In this document: one piece after another, positions 1 to 49,829 of the stretch
Position numbering within the stretch: the stretch's first letter is position 1
How the letters are laid out: the number at the start of each line of letters is the position of its first letter
Source: Branchipolynoe longqiensis
Lineage: Eukaryota > Annelida > Polychaeta > Phyllodocida > Polynoidae
Direction: 5' to 3'
Length of the DNA stretch: 64,000 nucleotides
NCBI GenBank assembly: GCA_030323885.1
Contig: CM059202.1
Location: forward strand, 45,030,849-45,094,848
Program-made: the position numbers and the translations under genes
The notes under the pieces: model-generated
The model's database searches: none
Told to the model about the DNA's origin: nothing
Seen by the model: the letters and a program-made list of their open reading frames with translations, nothing else

Positions 1-52
1 TCCCACGGCCGTTTTCAACGCATGCGCAGTCGGAACCGTGATGTAGTCTATC
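1..52. repeat. Partial end of an inverted-repeat element
   Basis: This edge fragment carries the motif CGGAACCGTGATGTAGTCTA. The same motif forms the right terminus of the small inverted-repeat element at 29779-29980. Only one end is present; the rest would lie left of the window. Confidence 0.4.
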
Positions 53-137
53 ATCGCGTTATATCCAAATTCGTGTTAAATCGAGGTGCGTTATAATGGG
101 GTTTCACTGTATAGGTATGCTAGTTTCACTATACATG

Positions 138-173
<36 letters not shown>

Positions 174-2626
174 ACCGTCTGGCTATTCCACCCCCGCTTA
201 AGGCGAGCCTAACGTGTTAATATAATTAATTGTTTCCATGTGAATTTCCTTGGCCCGCCGCCGCCGTCGTAGCCTTACCGCCCGCCTGCGCGTATTCCGT
301 CGTCGGTGTCCGTCCCGTACTGTAGGCGCCAGCCAGAGTATCGTCTAAATACTAGATTTGCCACCGTGCGCATTTATCGGCCTAAAGTGTATTTACATTA
401 GGTTATTTCAACTACTGGCTGCCTCCTTCGTCGTTAGAGATATTATGAATGTTACTAAATGAATCCGAATATGCGCAGTCCAGCACGAGTTGCTGCCGCT
501 GTCACTACTGTTTAATTTACCTTACGTGTCGTGGTTCTAGCCTAAAAGTTACACTACGTTAATTCTGTAAATGCGTCAGTTATTAGATTCCCGCAGAGGG
601 GTGTATTACTTGCAGAAGGCCGACTTAGGCTTAAGGCCTCTCAGTTCATAGAAAGCAATCGAATATAGGTTCCATAGCGGTTAATCTACAATAAGACTGG
701 AGGATAGGAAAGAATGCAAGGAACGTCCTGATTCACCTTTACAAGAGCTCACGATTTATTCTTAACCAAAGACTAACAAGGATACCAACATAAATAGTAA
801 CGCAGGTCTCCCGTTCCCTCCCGTGTTGTTTCTATAATTTAGTTTAGAATTTTGACCCCAAAAAGCCTAAATATCGGTGGAAAACGACGGAGCGTGTAGA
901 AACACGTCCGCCGGGTCTGGCCCCGAACGCCCGACCCCATCGTTGCTTAGCTAGTCGCTAAGCAACGCTTTACCACCGAGAACCCTCGCGTGCACAAGTG
1001 TTAGCAATTTGCGCGCGCGCAATTTGCGCGCGCGCAAATGGCTTAGGCGAGTAGGCACGCCCACTTCACTGCTCCCCCAGACGAACAACAAGAATTGATG
1101 TTCGTCTAAGAAGAGAAAAGTGGGCGGAGCTACAACGGTCCACGGGTGTAGCACAATAAACAATAATAACAGACCTGACCGTCTCCTGGCGCGTTCAGCG
1201 AAAAAATCGCTGCCCGAGCCAGGGCGTAAAAAAGAAACTTCTCGTTGTGTTATTTTTTTCAATGTCAATATTAATTGAACCAAATAATACGTGCGTTTAA
1301 GTACGTATATTAATGTTAATAACCAAAAATATAAATACGTCCTTTTAGATACGTATATATATTTTATTTCTATTTATTTTTAATAACCAAAAATACGTAC
1401 ACGTAAGTACGTATTTATTTTAAATTGAAAGCCTAAGTACGTATATATTTATATTTCCAGAAATACGTCTGTTAAGCACGTAAAAAAAAATCTTTCTATT
1501 ATTATCTTTTTTTTATAACCAGACGCCAAGGCGCCTAAGGCTCTCTAGACATTCATAATATGTGATAAGTGCTTGGAGGTATGAACAGTAAGGCCTAGAG
1601 TTGTGCGATAGCGCAAATGCATATGCAAAGTCGTGGTATATTTAATAAGTGTATTTAGGAATGTATTCAGGTATAACGCAAATTGCGCACCCATATAGTT
1701 CTTCAAACGTAAACACGGAAAACGCACCAGAGCGCAAATATGTGCCTATCACAAATTTAGTGGCGATTTCCTTTTTGGTTTACGAAGAGAATTAATTAGG
1801 ATTATGAATATGCACATTAAGGATCATAAGCCTAATGGCAAACAGAGAAATACGACAGTAATTAATTAAAATAAGATACAATCTCCTTTTGAAGGTAACT
1901 AAGGAGAAAAAGCGTGAGCTCGCTTAAGATTAACAACGTGACGCTGTAGCCGGCCGCTCGGGGCCGACGCTTCCGCGCATAACACCCGACATGTCGGCGG
2001 TGTCCTGATCAAACTAATACATAAACTGCCCTGCCCTGGAACACCGCCGACCTACCTGGATCAAGCCCCACAAAAATACTCCTGGGCGGACTTCTCGGGG
2101 AAGCGTACGTAGAATGGTTGCTGCTGGCCGGAGATATCTTCTTTCGATGATCCGTAGTGCGAACAGGAACTTTTAAAATTAACTACAATAGGGGATTTCA
2201 CAGCCGATACTCCAAAGATGGAATATCGCTTATGAATATCCAAACTATACATTCCGAAAGCCTCTGCGCATTTTTCTTGCGCCGAGCATCACCCCACAGG
2301 AATATGGTTATGATGTTGTTTTTATTTTTTTTAAATTGATACGTATATTTCTATAAATTACTGAACGCCACTGCGCATTTTTTTTTAGCCAGCTCTAGAC
2401 CTCGTTAGCCGCGGGCTGCTGTCCTGCCTACTTTGGGTGTATTCTCACTTCCTCTGAACTTTATATATATTTTTTTTATCTGTTTTGAGACCGACTTAAA
2501 TGTTTCTTTAGCTACAAAGAATGTATTTATTGTTATTAGATATTTAGATAGTGAAAAGAGAAGTCTCTAAAGAAAATACAAACCAGCCGAAAATTCTGTA
2601 AACCCCGAGGAAGATGAAAATAAACG
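53..2626. other. No gene recognised; several short hairpins
   Basis: No exon of the neighbouring gene or other coding region is recognisable. Visible structure: an 11 bp stem with 5-base loop (941-967), two tandem copies of a TTTGCGCGCGCGCAA palindrome (about 1007-1038), a 9 bp stem around AGACGAACA (1079-1107), a TACGTA-rich stretch (about 1285-1480) and an 11 bp stem of GTCGGCGGTGT with its complement (1993-2051). An (AT)n run lies near 145-172. Missing upstream TBC1D23 exons could lie left of the window. Confidence 0.4.
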
Positions 2627-3125
2627 NNNNNNNNNNNNNNNNNNNNNNNNNNNNNNNNNNNNNNNNNNNNNNNNNNNNNNNNNNNNNNNNNNNNNNNNNN
2701 NNNNNNNNNNNNNNNNNNNNNNNNNNNNNNNNNNNNNNNNNNNNNNNNNNNNNNNNNNNNNNNNNNNNNNNNNNNNNNNNNNNNNNNNNNNNNNNNNNNN
2801 NNNNNNNNNNNNNNNNNNNNNNNNNNNNNNNNNNNNNNNNNNNNNNNNNNNNNNNNNNNNNNNNNNNNNNNNNNNNNNNNNNNNNNNNNNNNNNNNNNNN
2901 NNNNNNNNNNNNNNNNNNNNNNNNNNNNNNNNNNNNNNNNNNNNNNNNNNNNNNNNNNNNNNNNNNNNNNNNNNNNNNNNNNNNNNNNNNNNNNNNNNNN
3001 NNNNNNNNNNNNNNNNNNNNNNNNNNNNNNNNNNNNNNNNNNNNNNNNNNNNNNNNNNNNNNNNNNNNNNNNNNNNNNNNNNNNNNNNNNNNNNNNNNNN
3101 NNNNNNNNNNNNNNNNNNNNNNNNN
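2627..3125. other. Assembly gap (run of N)
   Basis: About 499 undetermined bases. One or more upstream exons of the gene that starts to the left could be hidden here. Open frames spanning it are meaningless. Confidence 0.99.
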
Positions 3126-3207
3126 ATTATATAAATATAATTTATATATATAGTTTGGCTACGAGAAAAGGAGAGAGACAAGCAGGTGATGGGTAGGACA
3201 CAGGATG

Positions 3208-3460
3208 GGTACCGACTTGTGACAGTGCACACTCATGGTGACTTTATAGTGCTGCCCCACTGGAAGACCAGGCCACCGATACCATGACCTGATATCCCAC
3301 TCAGTCACATTATCCTGACACTGAGCCAACCAGTCCTTGCCCTATCCTAATAATGCCGAGCGCCAGGCTAGGAAGCGACAAGTATAAATTTTTAAGTCAT
3401 TGGCTTGACTCGACCAGGGTTCGAACCCACGACCCCATGATCTACCAACACAGGAGAACC
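3208..3460 (-). mobile_element. tRNA-headed SINE, family 1, minus strand
   Basis: Read on the minus strand it has the family order: a tRNA-like head with a B-box-like GGGTTCGAA, the AGTCAAGCCAATGACTT region, the CTAGCCTGGCGCTCGGCATTA block and the GACTTTATAGTGCTG-type body near the tail. The family is described under 37664-37993. Confidence 0.8.
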
Positions 3461-3952
3461 TGTCACTGCTGAAGTCTTATCATGTCCATCATTTCGATAT
3501 GCACAGTAAAACTAATTTGGCTTTTTTTTTTTTACTTCAAATATTTCCAAAATACTCTGCCTTTCTTATACTTGCCTGTATTGATTTCCTATTAGCCTGC
3601 CTACACAACTACAGCTGCCAGACGATGACTTTACATTAGGGTATATCACAGAATATCTAATCTAATAGTATGCCAAATTTGACGAAGATCCAACCATTGG
3701 TTTAGGTACAGTGATCATTCAGACTTATCAAATTTAATATACTTATTTTTCTGACAAATTTTCTTTGTGTGTGCAATCAACATGCAGGTTTTTCGTATTT
3801 TCATACAGTATTGCTATGAATAAAATGTATGAGGTTCAGAGAGGTGTTCTCCAATATTGTGCACAATTTGAGGATGTTTAGCTGAAATGAACTTTCAAAG
3901 ATTATAAAATTGAAATATTTGGTTTTCAGATTAATTTTATATACAAACAATT
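3461..3952. other. Unannotated intronic or upstream sequence
   Basis: AT-rich sequence with no recognisable exon, repeat family or RNA gene between two SINEs. Confidence 0.4.
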
Positions 3953-42183
<38,231 letters not shown>

Positions 42184-43450
42184 TGTTCAATACCGCGCTC
42201 AGGTTCTATCCCTGCAGCTCCACATTCAGTCGCCTCTGTTACTGGACATGGTGCCAGACAGAAAAAACCCGCTTTCGGGTTTGTCTTCAGAATGTGGGTT
42301 TTTGATAATGAACTTTGCCGTTGACTCTAGGTGGGCTTTACGGTAAGTGTTGCATTCCAGCTGGTAACCAGCAAAGTGGTGCGGTTTGTGGACTGTTCCT
42401 GCGGGGTTGGCGGTGAGGCGGTAGGATGGTATGATTAAAAGGCAGCCTCCCTGATCTCCCCTGGCCTGTGTTTAACGGTTGACTCCGCTCACCGCCAGCA
42501 GAGGGTTGATGGTTGGTATACGCTCGAACCCATTGTGCTGATACATGACTTGTCATTAGCGACTGAGACCGGTTTTCGCATGTGACCCACTTCTTATTGC
42601 GAAAGTAACCGCCCATCACCGAGCCCTGTCCGTAGCAGTGCTGAATGGTTCGCTTAACTGTCAACCGCTACATATGAACACATGGATGCGCATCATTTTA
42701 ACACTTTTAAATTCAAAATTCCAATCCCTCCCCGCTTCTTTCCCTTGTGATGTCGTGAAAGTTGACTCAAAAAGATGTGGTGGTAACTATCAACCAATCA
42801 AATACAGACGCCTTGCTAATAGGCACACAGGAGATTAAATCTGACCAAATGTTATTGGTAATTGTAATAATAATTAGAATTATTAATATAAGCCTTTTTG
42901 CCTCCCATCACTATTTTTGTTTGTTTTAAAAAGAGTGTTTGTCTTCTTATTGAGTCTAGTCATAGTTCCTCTTCACAAAAATAGATTGTAACCATTCCTA
43001 CATATCTAGGCTATCCTAGAGTATCATAGCACCATGAAGCCTGCTTTCCGAACGGAAGCTGATGGAGTGTTTAATGCGCATGTGCAGTAGACAGCACTGT
43101 GGGTCCAGGGCGTCTGGGGAATCCGCAGACTGCATCAAATTTGTGCAGTTGTGTAAACCCGCCTTCGACTGTTGATTAGTGTGAATGGCTAGGACACTGC
43201 ATAATTATTTAAAGTAAAGTCAGTGGTGTGCGCCTATTTAAATGATGTAAGACTATTAATGACCTGCAAAGCCTAGTGGAGGCGGTACTCTTGTTATGTT
43301 TCTGTAATTTATACGGATGGAACAGAAGATGTTACTTTTTAGCTGATCTGCGAGGACAGGAACAAATGGGTGGCATTGTACATAGCGGCCGAAGACGTAG
43401 TTCAATATTCTGTTTCATCATTGCAATAAAAGACAGTAGGTGTTGAATAC
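42184..43450 (+). other. TBC1D23: Putative 3' untranslated region of TBC1D23
   Basis: No further exon follows. ATTAAA occurs at 42434 and 42834 and AATAAA at 43425-43430. Any could be the polyadenylation signal; the canonical one would give a 3' UTR of about 1.25 kb. Part of this stretch (42390-42721) is duplicated at 43807-44112. Confidence 0.35.
42390..42721 (+). repeat. Segment duplicated downstream, copy 1
   Basis: TGCGGGGTTGGCGGTGAGGC, TTCGCATGTGACCCACTTCT and AACACTTTTAAATTCAAAAT recur at 43807-44112 in the same order at about 95 % identity. Confidence 0.88.
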
Positions 43451-43806
43451 GTAGGTGACAGCCGTCATTTTGTGCTAGTGACTTGGTGGGATGCTGCCTG
43501 CGACTAATGCGAGTGGTTATCTATGCGCTCTGCAAATGTGGGGCATCGCCTTCACCAGTCACTGTTTATGGTGCGAAGGTACAGCATTTTTGCATTAAGA
43601 CCTACTTTACAAATCGTATACAAACCTAGCTTTCAGTGCATTCCGCAATTATTTAAATGCTGGTCATACCGTCATGTGTAGTTCCTAAAGCTGCCACAGG
43701 TGTCGCATTAGTTAGCTGCATGACATGACCGGAAGTTCTGAGTAAGAATGTGGTGAAGTGATCTGAGTTTGCTGCCGCTAAGTGGGTGTGGTACTTATCT
43801 GCAGGG

Positions 43807-44112
43807 TGGACTTCCTGCGGGGTTGGCGGTGAGGCGGTAGGATAGTATGAGTAAAAGGCAGCCTCCCTTGACTCCGCTCACCACCAGCAGAGGGTTGATG
43901 GTTGGCAGACGCTCGAACCCATTGTGCTGATACGCGACTTGTCATTAGCGACTGAGACCGGTTTTCGCATGTGACCCACTTCTTATTGCGAAAGTAACCG
44001 CCCATCACCGAGCCCTGTCCTTAGCAGTGCTGAACGGTTCGCTTAACTGTCAACCGCTACATATGAACACATGGATGCGCATCATTTTAACACTTTTAAA
44101 TTCAAAATTCCA
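43807..44112 (+). repeat. Segment duplication, copy 2
   Basis: Matches 42390-42721 except for a ~26-base deletion near 43868 that removes CTGATCTCCCCTGGCC and neighbours. The two copies lie about 1.4 kb apart. Confidence 0.88.
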
Positions 44113-45118
44113 GGGGCGGGTGAGAGCATTTGTCAAAGTATCTTCGTTTCTCCAGGCTCTTCGTTTCCAGGCTCTTGGTTGTCGCGAAATGAACTTCACG
44201 CATTATCAATCTATCTGGGGAAAAAACCCTTTGTGATAGTGCATCACCGATTGGCTTGTCTGTGTGTGAAGTGTGTTGCACATGTGTACCCTTACGCTGT
44301 TATGAGTTCTGCCACCGAAGACCTGCGCAACTTGCCACTCAAGACTGGTGGGAAGTGACGCATGCCAAGTGACTTGTTCAAAATCCATCCACCCACCCAC
44401 CCTCGAAAAGGCATGTGTGCATTGAGATTAGGTGCACTTGGTAACGGAATCGATGGGGCGGTGCTTTCGGTGACTGGTCAGATGGAGTTGCTTGCTTCCG
44501 TTTAAGTGAAGCGCTGACGGAGTGAGCTGGGGTTAAAAGAAACATGGCGGGTAGTGTTGCGTGTCAGTAAAGATGAGCTGCTTCAGGTGGTCATAACACG
44601 CTGCCTTATCGCCATTGCGTTTCCTTCCATTGGAAGAGAGATAGTTCTCTCCCAACTGTTATGTGTATATAGGTCATTCTCAGAAACTGCGTACCACATT
44701 TTTCGTTTCCATGTTACATTGTTAAGGATTTTTGCCTTCTTTTTGGGGGATAGTAAGTCAAATAGTTATCGTTGACTTTGTGTTTTAATTATATTAGCAA
44801 TACTACATGTATTTAATCTATCCCATAAAATGTATCCAAAATACGCTTGCATGATTGTGTGCTTAAGTAAAAATGAGAAAATTGGCATATGGACACGCAA
44901 ACATTTAAAAAACTTTTTCTCTTGTAAGAAACAATTCTCTTGTTTTAACTTAAGTGAAATCTGTTTGAATTTACTGTGTTATGGATGCGTGTTAAAATGA
45001 TGTTATGGACGGATGTTACACGGTTAATTTCGACAGCTTTCTCAATTTGTATCAAAAAATGTAAATAAATTGGCCCAAAATTATTGTGTAAAGTAACCCT
45101 GAGAAATTATTACAAAAT
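44113..45118. other. Gene-less sequence, one repeat end
   Basis: AT-rich, no exon recognised. 44670-44698 (GGTCATTCTCAGAAACTG) resembles the terminus of the element at 15818-16781, without a partner end. Confidence 0.4.
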
Positions 45119-45260
45119 GACACCAAATGTCACCTTTCAAAGAACAAGTGTTCAACCATGATTATAAGGACGCGTTGCAAAACAAAGATTTATGAGCCTA
45201 CCTAGAGTTACTGCATACAAACAATTAACTTGGCCCAACAACAAAAATACCTTAAACTTA
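45119..45260 (+). repeat. Repeat copy (empty site for 47341-47551)
   Basis: GAACAAGTGTTCAACCATGA, then CCTACCTAGAGTTACTGCAT and AACTTGGCCCAACAACAAAA, recur at 47302-47650. There the same sequence is interrupted by a 211 bp element. Confidence 0.75.
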
Positions 45261-45598
45261 AACGGGCCCGTTATAGCTCATAGCGACGGGAACCATACTT
45301 CGACAAATGCTCTCCAAGCACAAATTTGCTTAGTTTTTATGTTTATAGAACCATATATGTGTGGGAAGAGTAGTAGACTCACTGCACCAGAACTGGTTTA
45401 ATGAGTGCTGAGGGCAGGGCGGGGTGGGGGTGGCGTGTCTGAGGCTTGGACTCTATCTGCTGTTTTGAAAATTGCTGGGTGAGTGGAGAGAAAGAGTAAA
45501 ATGTAGGTATTTTCAATTTTTTAGAGTAGTTCATACAGGAAATATATTTGCTTTAATTTAAATATATGTTAGTACAATTTCATTGCATAAATTAATCT
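45261..45598 (+). repeat. Element related to 40160-40500 and the palindrome arms
   Basis: From AACGGGCCCGTTATAG through GACAAATGCTCTCCAAGCAC and GCTGGGTGAGTGGAGAGAAA to TTCATTGCATAAATTAATC. It lacks the tRNA-like part found in the palindrome. Confidence 0.6.
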
Positions 45599-45911
45599 AA
45601 CCAGACGGGATGACCGAATTAGTTGAGCGTCTGTCTCCTGTTTTGGGAGATGGGAGGGCGGGGATCCAAATCTATGGGTTAGAACCCTGGTCAAGTCAAA
45701 GCAATGACTTTAAAATTGATACTTGTCGCTCCCTAGCCTGGCGATCGGCAGTATTAGGATAAGGCAAGGACTGGTTGGCTTAGTGTCAGGACAATGTGCC
45801 CAAGTGAGATATCAGGTCATGGTGCTGGTGGCCTGGTCTCCCAGTGGGGCAGCACTATAAAGTCGCCATGAGCGCGCACTGTCACAAGTCAGTACCCGTT
45901 CTGATATCGTA
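45599..45911 (+). mobile_element. tRNA-headed SINE, family 1
   Basis: Head ACCAGACGGGATGACCGAAT, then GGTCAAGTCAAAGCAATGAC, CCCTAGCCTGGCGATCGGCA and GTCTCCCAGTGGGGCAGCAC, ending at CCCGTTCTGATATCG just before the tail. Confidence 0.85.
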
Positions 45912-45954
45912 TATATACAACGTATATACTAATACTAGTGCATATATGAAATGT

Positions 45955-46593
45955 ATATCATACGGCAGCCCTAAAGTCACTGCAATAACATCACACGGCA
46001 GCCCTAAAGTCACTACACGGCCATCATACGGCAGCCCTAAAGTCACTGCAAGGCCATCATACGGCAGCCCTAAAGCCACTGCACGGACATCATATGGCAG
46101 CCCTAAAGTCAATGCAAGGACATTATAAGGCAGCCCTAAAGTCACTGCACGGCCATCTTACGGCAGCCATAACGTCACTGCACGGCCATCATACGGCAAC
46201 CGTAAAGTCACTGCACGGCCATCATATGGCAGCCCTAAAGTCACTGCAAGGCCATCATACGGCAGCCTTAAAGTCACTGCAATGACATACGGCAGCCCTA
46301 AAGTCACTGCACGGCCATCATACGGCAGCCCTAAAGTCACTGCAATGACATCATACGGCAGCCCTAAAGTCACTGCAAGGACATCATATGGCAGCCCTAA
46401 AGTCACTGCACGGCCATCATACGGCAGCCCTAAAGTCACTGCATGGCCATCATACGGCAGCCCTAAAGTCACTGCATGGCCATCATACGGCAGCATTCAA
46501 GTCACTGCACGGCCATCATACGGCAGCCCTAAAGTCACTGCAAGGACATCATACGGCAGCCCTAAAGTCACTGCACGGCCTCTGTATGATATT
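45955..46593. repeat. 33 bp minisatellite
   Basis: About 19 units of CGGCAGCCCTAAAGTCACTG and CACGGCCATCATA, very uniform. The 3n unit keeps frames open on both strands. Confidence 0.95.
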
Positions 46594-47300
46594 TAAAACA
46601 TTGTAACACTGTACAGCTAGGTCTCCTCCTTATTTTTAAAAGGGTCCAAACTTTCAAAATTATTAGTTCACTGGAAGCTCCAGTGAATCAGAAATAATAT
46701 GCTTTTTGATTTTTTTTTAATATTCCAAAATTTGAGTGAGATGTGTATTTGAAAGTATTTGACTTTCAGATCTTTTGTCTTAGCTAATGCATTAAAGAAG
46801 TCCATTATTAAGGAGTGATAACTAGGTTAATTACAAGTTGCCAATAAAGGCAATTTTAACACCTATGAAGTGAATCTTCAGTATTTCTTCTTCCTAGAAA
46901 TGGTCACAAAATAAGTACATGGCCTGCGAATGTATAGCAAGGCCCGGTATATCTCATGATTATTTCCATTTTTTTTTTTTTAAAGATCTATACTGCCTAT
47001 CATGGATAAGCCTGAATAGACTTGTTTTCACCATCAGACAGTTTGTCGATAGAAAGCCCGAGCCTACACTTTTTACCGACCCAAGGGATTTTCAACCTCC
47101 CACACCACATAGACATGGTATGAGAGCAACTGGCCTTTGATGGTGCTGTAAGTTATACACAGCGGTGGGTGGGCACATGGAATCGAACCAACTTTCAGAC
47201 ACTCTAACCACTCCGCCACAGAGAACACCACTGATGGCAGCAGCCGTTCCATCCTGGCCACACCAGCCGGGCTTGAGCCTTAATGCTTTGACAGGATCGC
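46594..47300. other. Gene-less sequence with one tRNA-like remnant
   Basis: AT-rich. On the minus strand at 47173-47232 it reads TCTGTGGCGGAGTGGTTAGA, then GTTGGTTCGATTCCATGTGC, resembling A and B boxes of a tRNA-derived repeat; no complete cloverleaf. Confidence 0.4.
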
Positions 47301-47340
47301 ACCAAATGTCACCTTCAAAGAACAAGTGTTCAACCATGAT

Positions 47341-47551
47341 TATAACAGTCGTGTGATTTCTCCAGTTTTAACCAGAATTCCAGGTTTTTTTTCTGGCTGA
47401 CGAAACCGGAATTGCGTGTTTTTTTCAATTCGTCTTTTTTTTCTGGCCGCCGAAACACCTCTGAAATACACTATTTGCATCCCTCTCGTGACTCCGTGGG
47501 ACCGAAAAGTTTCAGGGTTATTTTCCTGCACCCAGTCACATGCCTGTTATA
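47341..47551. mobile_element. 211 bp inverted-repeat element, empty site known
   Basis: Ends TATAACAGTCGTGTGA and, inverted, TATAACAGGCATGTGA. The interior has CTGGCTGACGAAAC and, inverted, TTTCGGCGGCCAG-like arms. The related repeat at 45119-45260 lacks it, which fixes the borders to within a few bases. TTATA at both edges is a possible duplication. Confidence 0.82.
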
Positions 47552-47644
47552 CGGACCGGTTGCTAAACAAAGATGCATAAGCCTACCTAGAGTTACGGCA
47601 TACAAACAATTAACTTGGCCCAACAACAAAAATACCTTTAACTT

Positions 47645-47989
47645 AAAGTTGCATGGTTTTGAGTTTCTGTCATTTTCTGAGATAAATATGTCAGGTTGGT
47701 CATTATAATCTACCTTACTTTAGTTTGAAGTAACTTTTACTTTAAATCCTTAACTTTTGAGATATTTGAAGTGCAAAGGTGCCAAATTAATTTCGGCAAG
47801 CTTGCCAAAACTCTACCACCATAGGCTTCTGAAGTAACAGGTTCTATTACATTGACTCAGTATTCCAGTCTATGTGGCGACAAATGTTTAATAAGTGCAG
47901 CAGTATCTAAGTTAGATATGTAGAATCAAATCTAGATAATTGTTTTGGTTTTGAAAATTTTGATATTTTCATCGGACTATGCAGCTTTA
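47645..47989. mobile_element. High-copy 345 bp element with TTAAAGTTGCATGG-type ends (complete copy)
   Basis: Left CTTAAAGTTGCATGGT and inverted right TTTAAAGCTGCATAGT. Internal blocks TCTGAGATAAATATGTCAGG, AACAGGTTCTATTACATTGA and TAATTGTTTTGGTTTTGAAA are shared with at least six fragments in this window (11440, 12088, 13283, 16912, 33816, 36440). It is non-coding. Confidence 0.75.
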
Positions 47990-48157
47990 AACAACATCTC
48001 TATGGGAGACACTTATGTAACAGGGTCCGTGATGGCTCATCGGGCCCCACCGTAAGGGACCAATGAGCCACCCATTGGGGTCCTATGAGCCATGATCTCA
48101 AACAGTGAAACTAACTAGAAACAACACACATGTCAATCTTTTTTTTGATTATTTAGA

Positions 48158-48332
48158 CCAGTTGGGATGGCCGAATGAGTTAGAGCGTCCGTCTCCCGTG
48201 TTGGTAGATCGTGGGTTCGAATCCATGTCGAGTCAAACCAATGACGTAAAAATTTATACTTGCTGCTTCCTAGCCAGGGGCTCGGCATTATTAGGATAGG
48301 GCAAGGACTGGTTAGCTCAGTGTCAGGATAAT
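48158..48332 (+). mobile_element. SINE family 1, left half, split by a retrotransposon
   Basis: Head GTTGGGATGGCCGAATGAGT to TCAGTGTCAGGATAAT, then an abrupt change at 48333. The missing half, starting ACAATGTGACTGAG, is found at 55931-56091. Confidence 0.85.
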
Positions 48333-48805
48333 TCAAAACCAGACACAGATAATCTTTTTTGTTTGGGCTAATAAATTTATTAATCAGGCTTAATAAATTT
48401 TTACAAAGCCTTTCCTACACCTTACTGAACATCTGCTATCAGCCACTCTCAATAATACAATTGAGGTTATTAGCTTTAAATTATTCTATCTTCAACAGGT
48501 AGTACAACCTGTGCCTTTCTAAGCTTTACTGTTCATTACTTATGTGCAGGTCATATGCTAGGTATATCTACTATTGCATTTTCTTCATTACTTATGTGCA
48601 GAACATACTTTATGATTGTACTATCATACTAACATATGATATATTTCTGTAGATACTGTATTCATTTCTGTAGATGGAACTTGAAAACAGAAGACATGAG
48701 GGAGCAACTGGGGCAGATCACGGTCACACGGTCAGCTCACATCTGGCACACTCACACACATTCCCACATTCGCGTTAAACAGCAACATTCATTTCAAGGT
48801 CATAA

Positions 48806-48851
48806 GAACCATTATCTCTCAGCCAAATTGGGACAGGAGAGATAATGGTTC
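48806..48851. other. Hairpin just beyond the recombinase ORF
   Basis: GAACCATTATCTCTC (48806-48820) pairs exactly with GAGAGATAATGGTTC (48837-48851) across a 16-base loop. It begins a few bases from the end of the recombinase ORF in the element's 3' region. It could be a structural signal of the retrotransposon. Confidence 0.6.
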
Positions 48852-48855
48852 CTCT

Positions 48856-49807
48856 CTACAGTACGTTTTTATTCACATAGTCAAACACACTGTTGGACTT
48901 CCATCTACCGAGTGTTCTTATGCAGTCTAAGGGCATGCCCACTCTTGCATATTCTTGGGCTCCCCCTCGCCGAAGACTATGACACGTCACCAGTGGCCAC
49001 CAGGGAAGCCCACCGGCTTTCAATGCTAATTTCATGCATTTGCTGAAAACTTTTGCTGTCAACGGGTCCCCATTGTTCATCATGAAAGCTGGGGCACCCT
49101 CATGTGCAGGAGTCAGTCGGATGTACTTGTTCCATGCGTGCACCGGGCAGAAGGTTGGACTTGCCCCTTTTGGTAGATCGATGCTGTATGCATCCTCTGG
49201 CATGTGTGTGGTCTTCGTGCTTCTGACTGTTATCGTCAGATGTGTGGTGTGCGCCTTGATGTCTCCGCCGAGCAGCATGTGACCGCCACCCCCCCCCCCC
49301 CGTTACCTCGGAATAGAACAGATTTGACTGTCTTAGCAAGCATAAATATCCAATTAGCAATGCAACAATTAACGCAAAGCCATCTTCTCCGATCTTGTTG
49401 AATTTTGCGATTATCATTTTAATATGCGTGGTCTTCAATGGAAAGGCCCTCTTGACAGTGTGGTTCTTTAACTTACATATGCCAGCTTTAATTATCGACA
49501 TAGCATAACAATCAAATGCCCCAGTATCTCCTTTTAGTAGTCTTACCCATGTTCTCGCCCCACTTATATAGTTTTTTACAGCCCCGTCAGTATTAAATTT
49601 ATCATTTAAGTATAAAGCATATAACATTACCGTCTTCAATTTGGGTTTCTTAGGGTTATCTTTGCTGTTCTTACAAAACATCAGATACTCTCTAAATTGT
49701 ACCCTTTTATTTCTCCAGGTCCCTTCCGCTAGTCCCGCCGAAAAGTACAGGCTTAGCCTATGCACTATTTCCCGCTTTTTCTCTGCAAGTTGATAAAGGC
49801 AAAACAA
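48856..49807 (-). pseudogene. Tyrosine recombinase of the retrotransposon (one frameshift)
   Basis: The first frame (49807-49100) holds the N-terminal SAM-like region (GTWRNKRVQFREYLMFCKN) and the first catalytic arginine in GYLCLLRQSNL. The second frame (49278-48856) holds a candidate lysine in TVRSTKTTH, the CHSLRRGGA box (H-x-x-R), LGRWKS and the nucleophile in FDYV. All residues of the R-K-HxxR-W-Y set are present. The break is at a run of C at about 49291-49302, where a length error or mutation would shift frame. It would cut and join circular cDNA into the genome. Confidence 0.85.
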
Positions 49808-49829
49808 AAAATTATCAACGGGCAGAGCT

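Noticed and set aside
45882..46606. Repeat proteins on both strands
   Set aside because: A 33 bp minisatellite, open on both strands by unit length.
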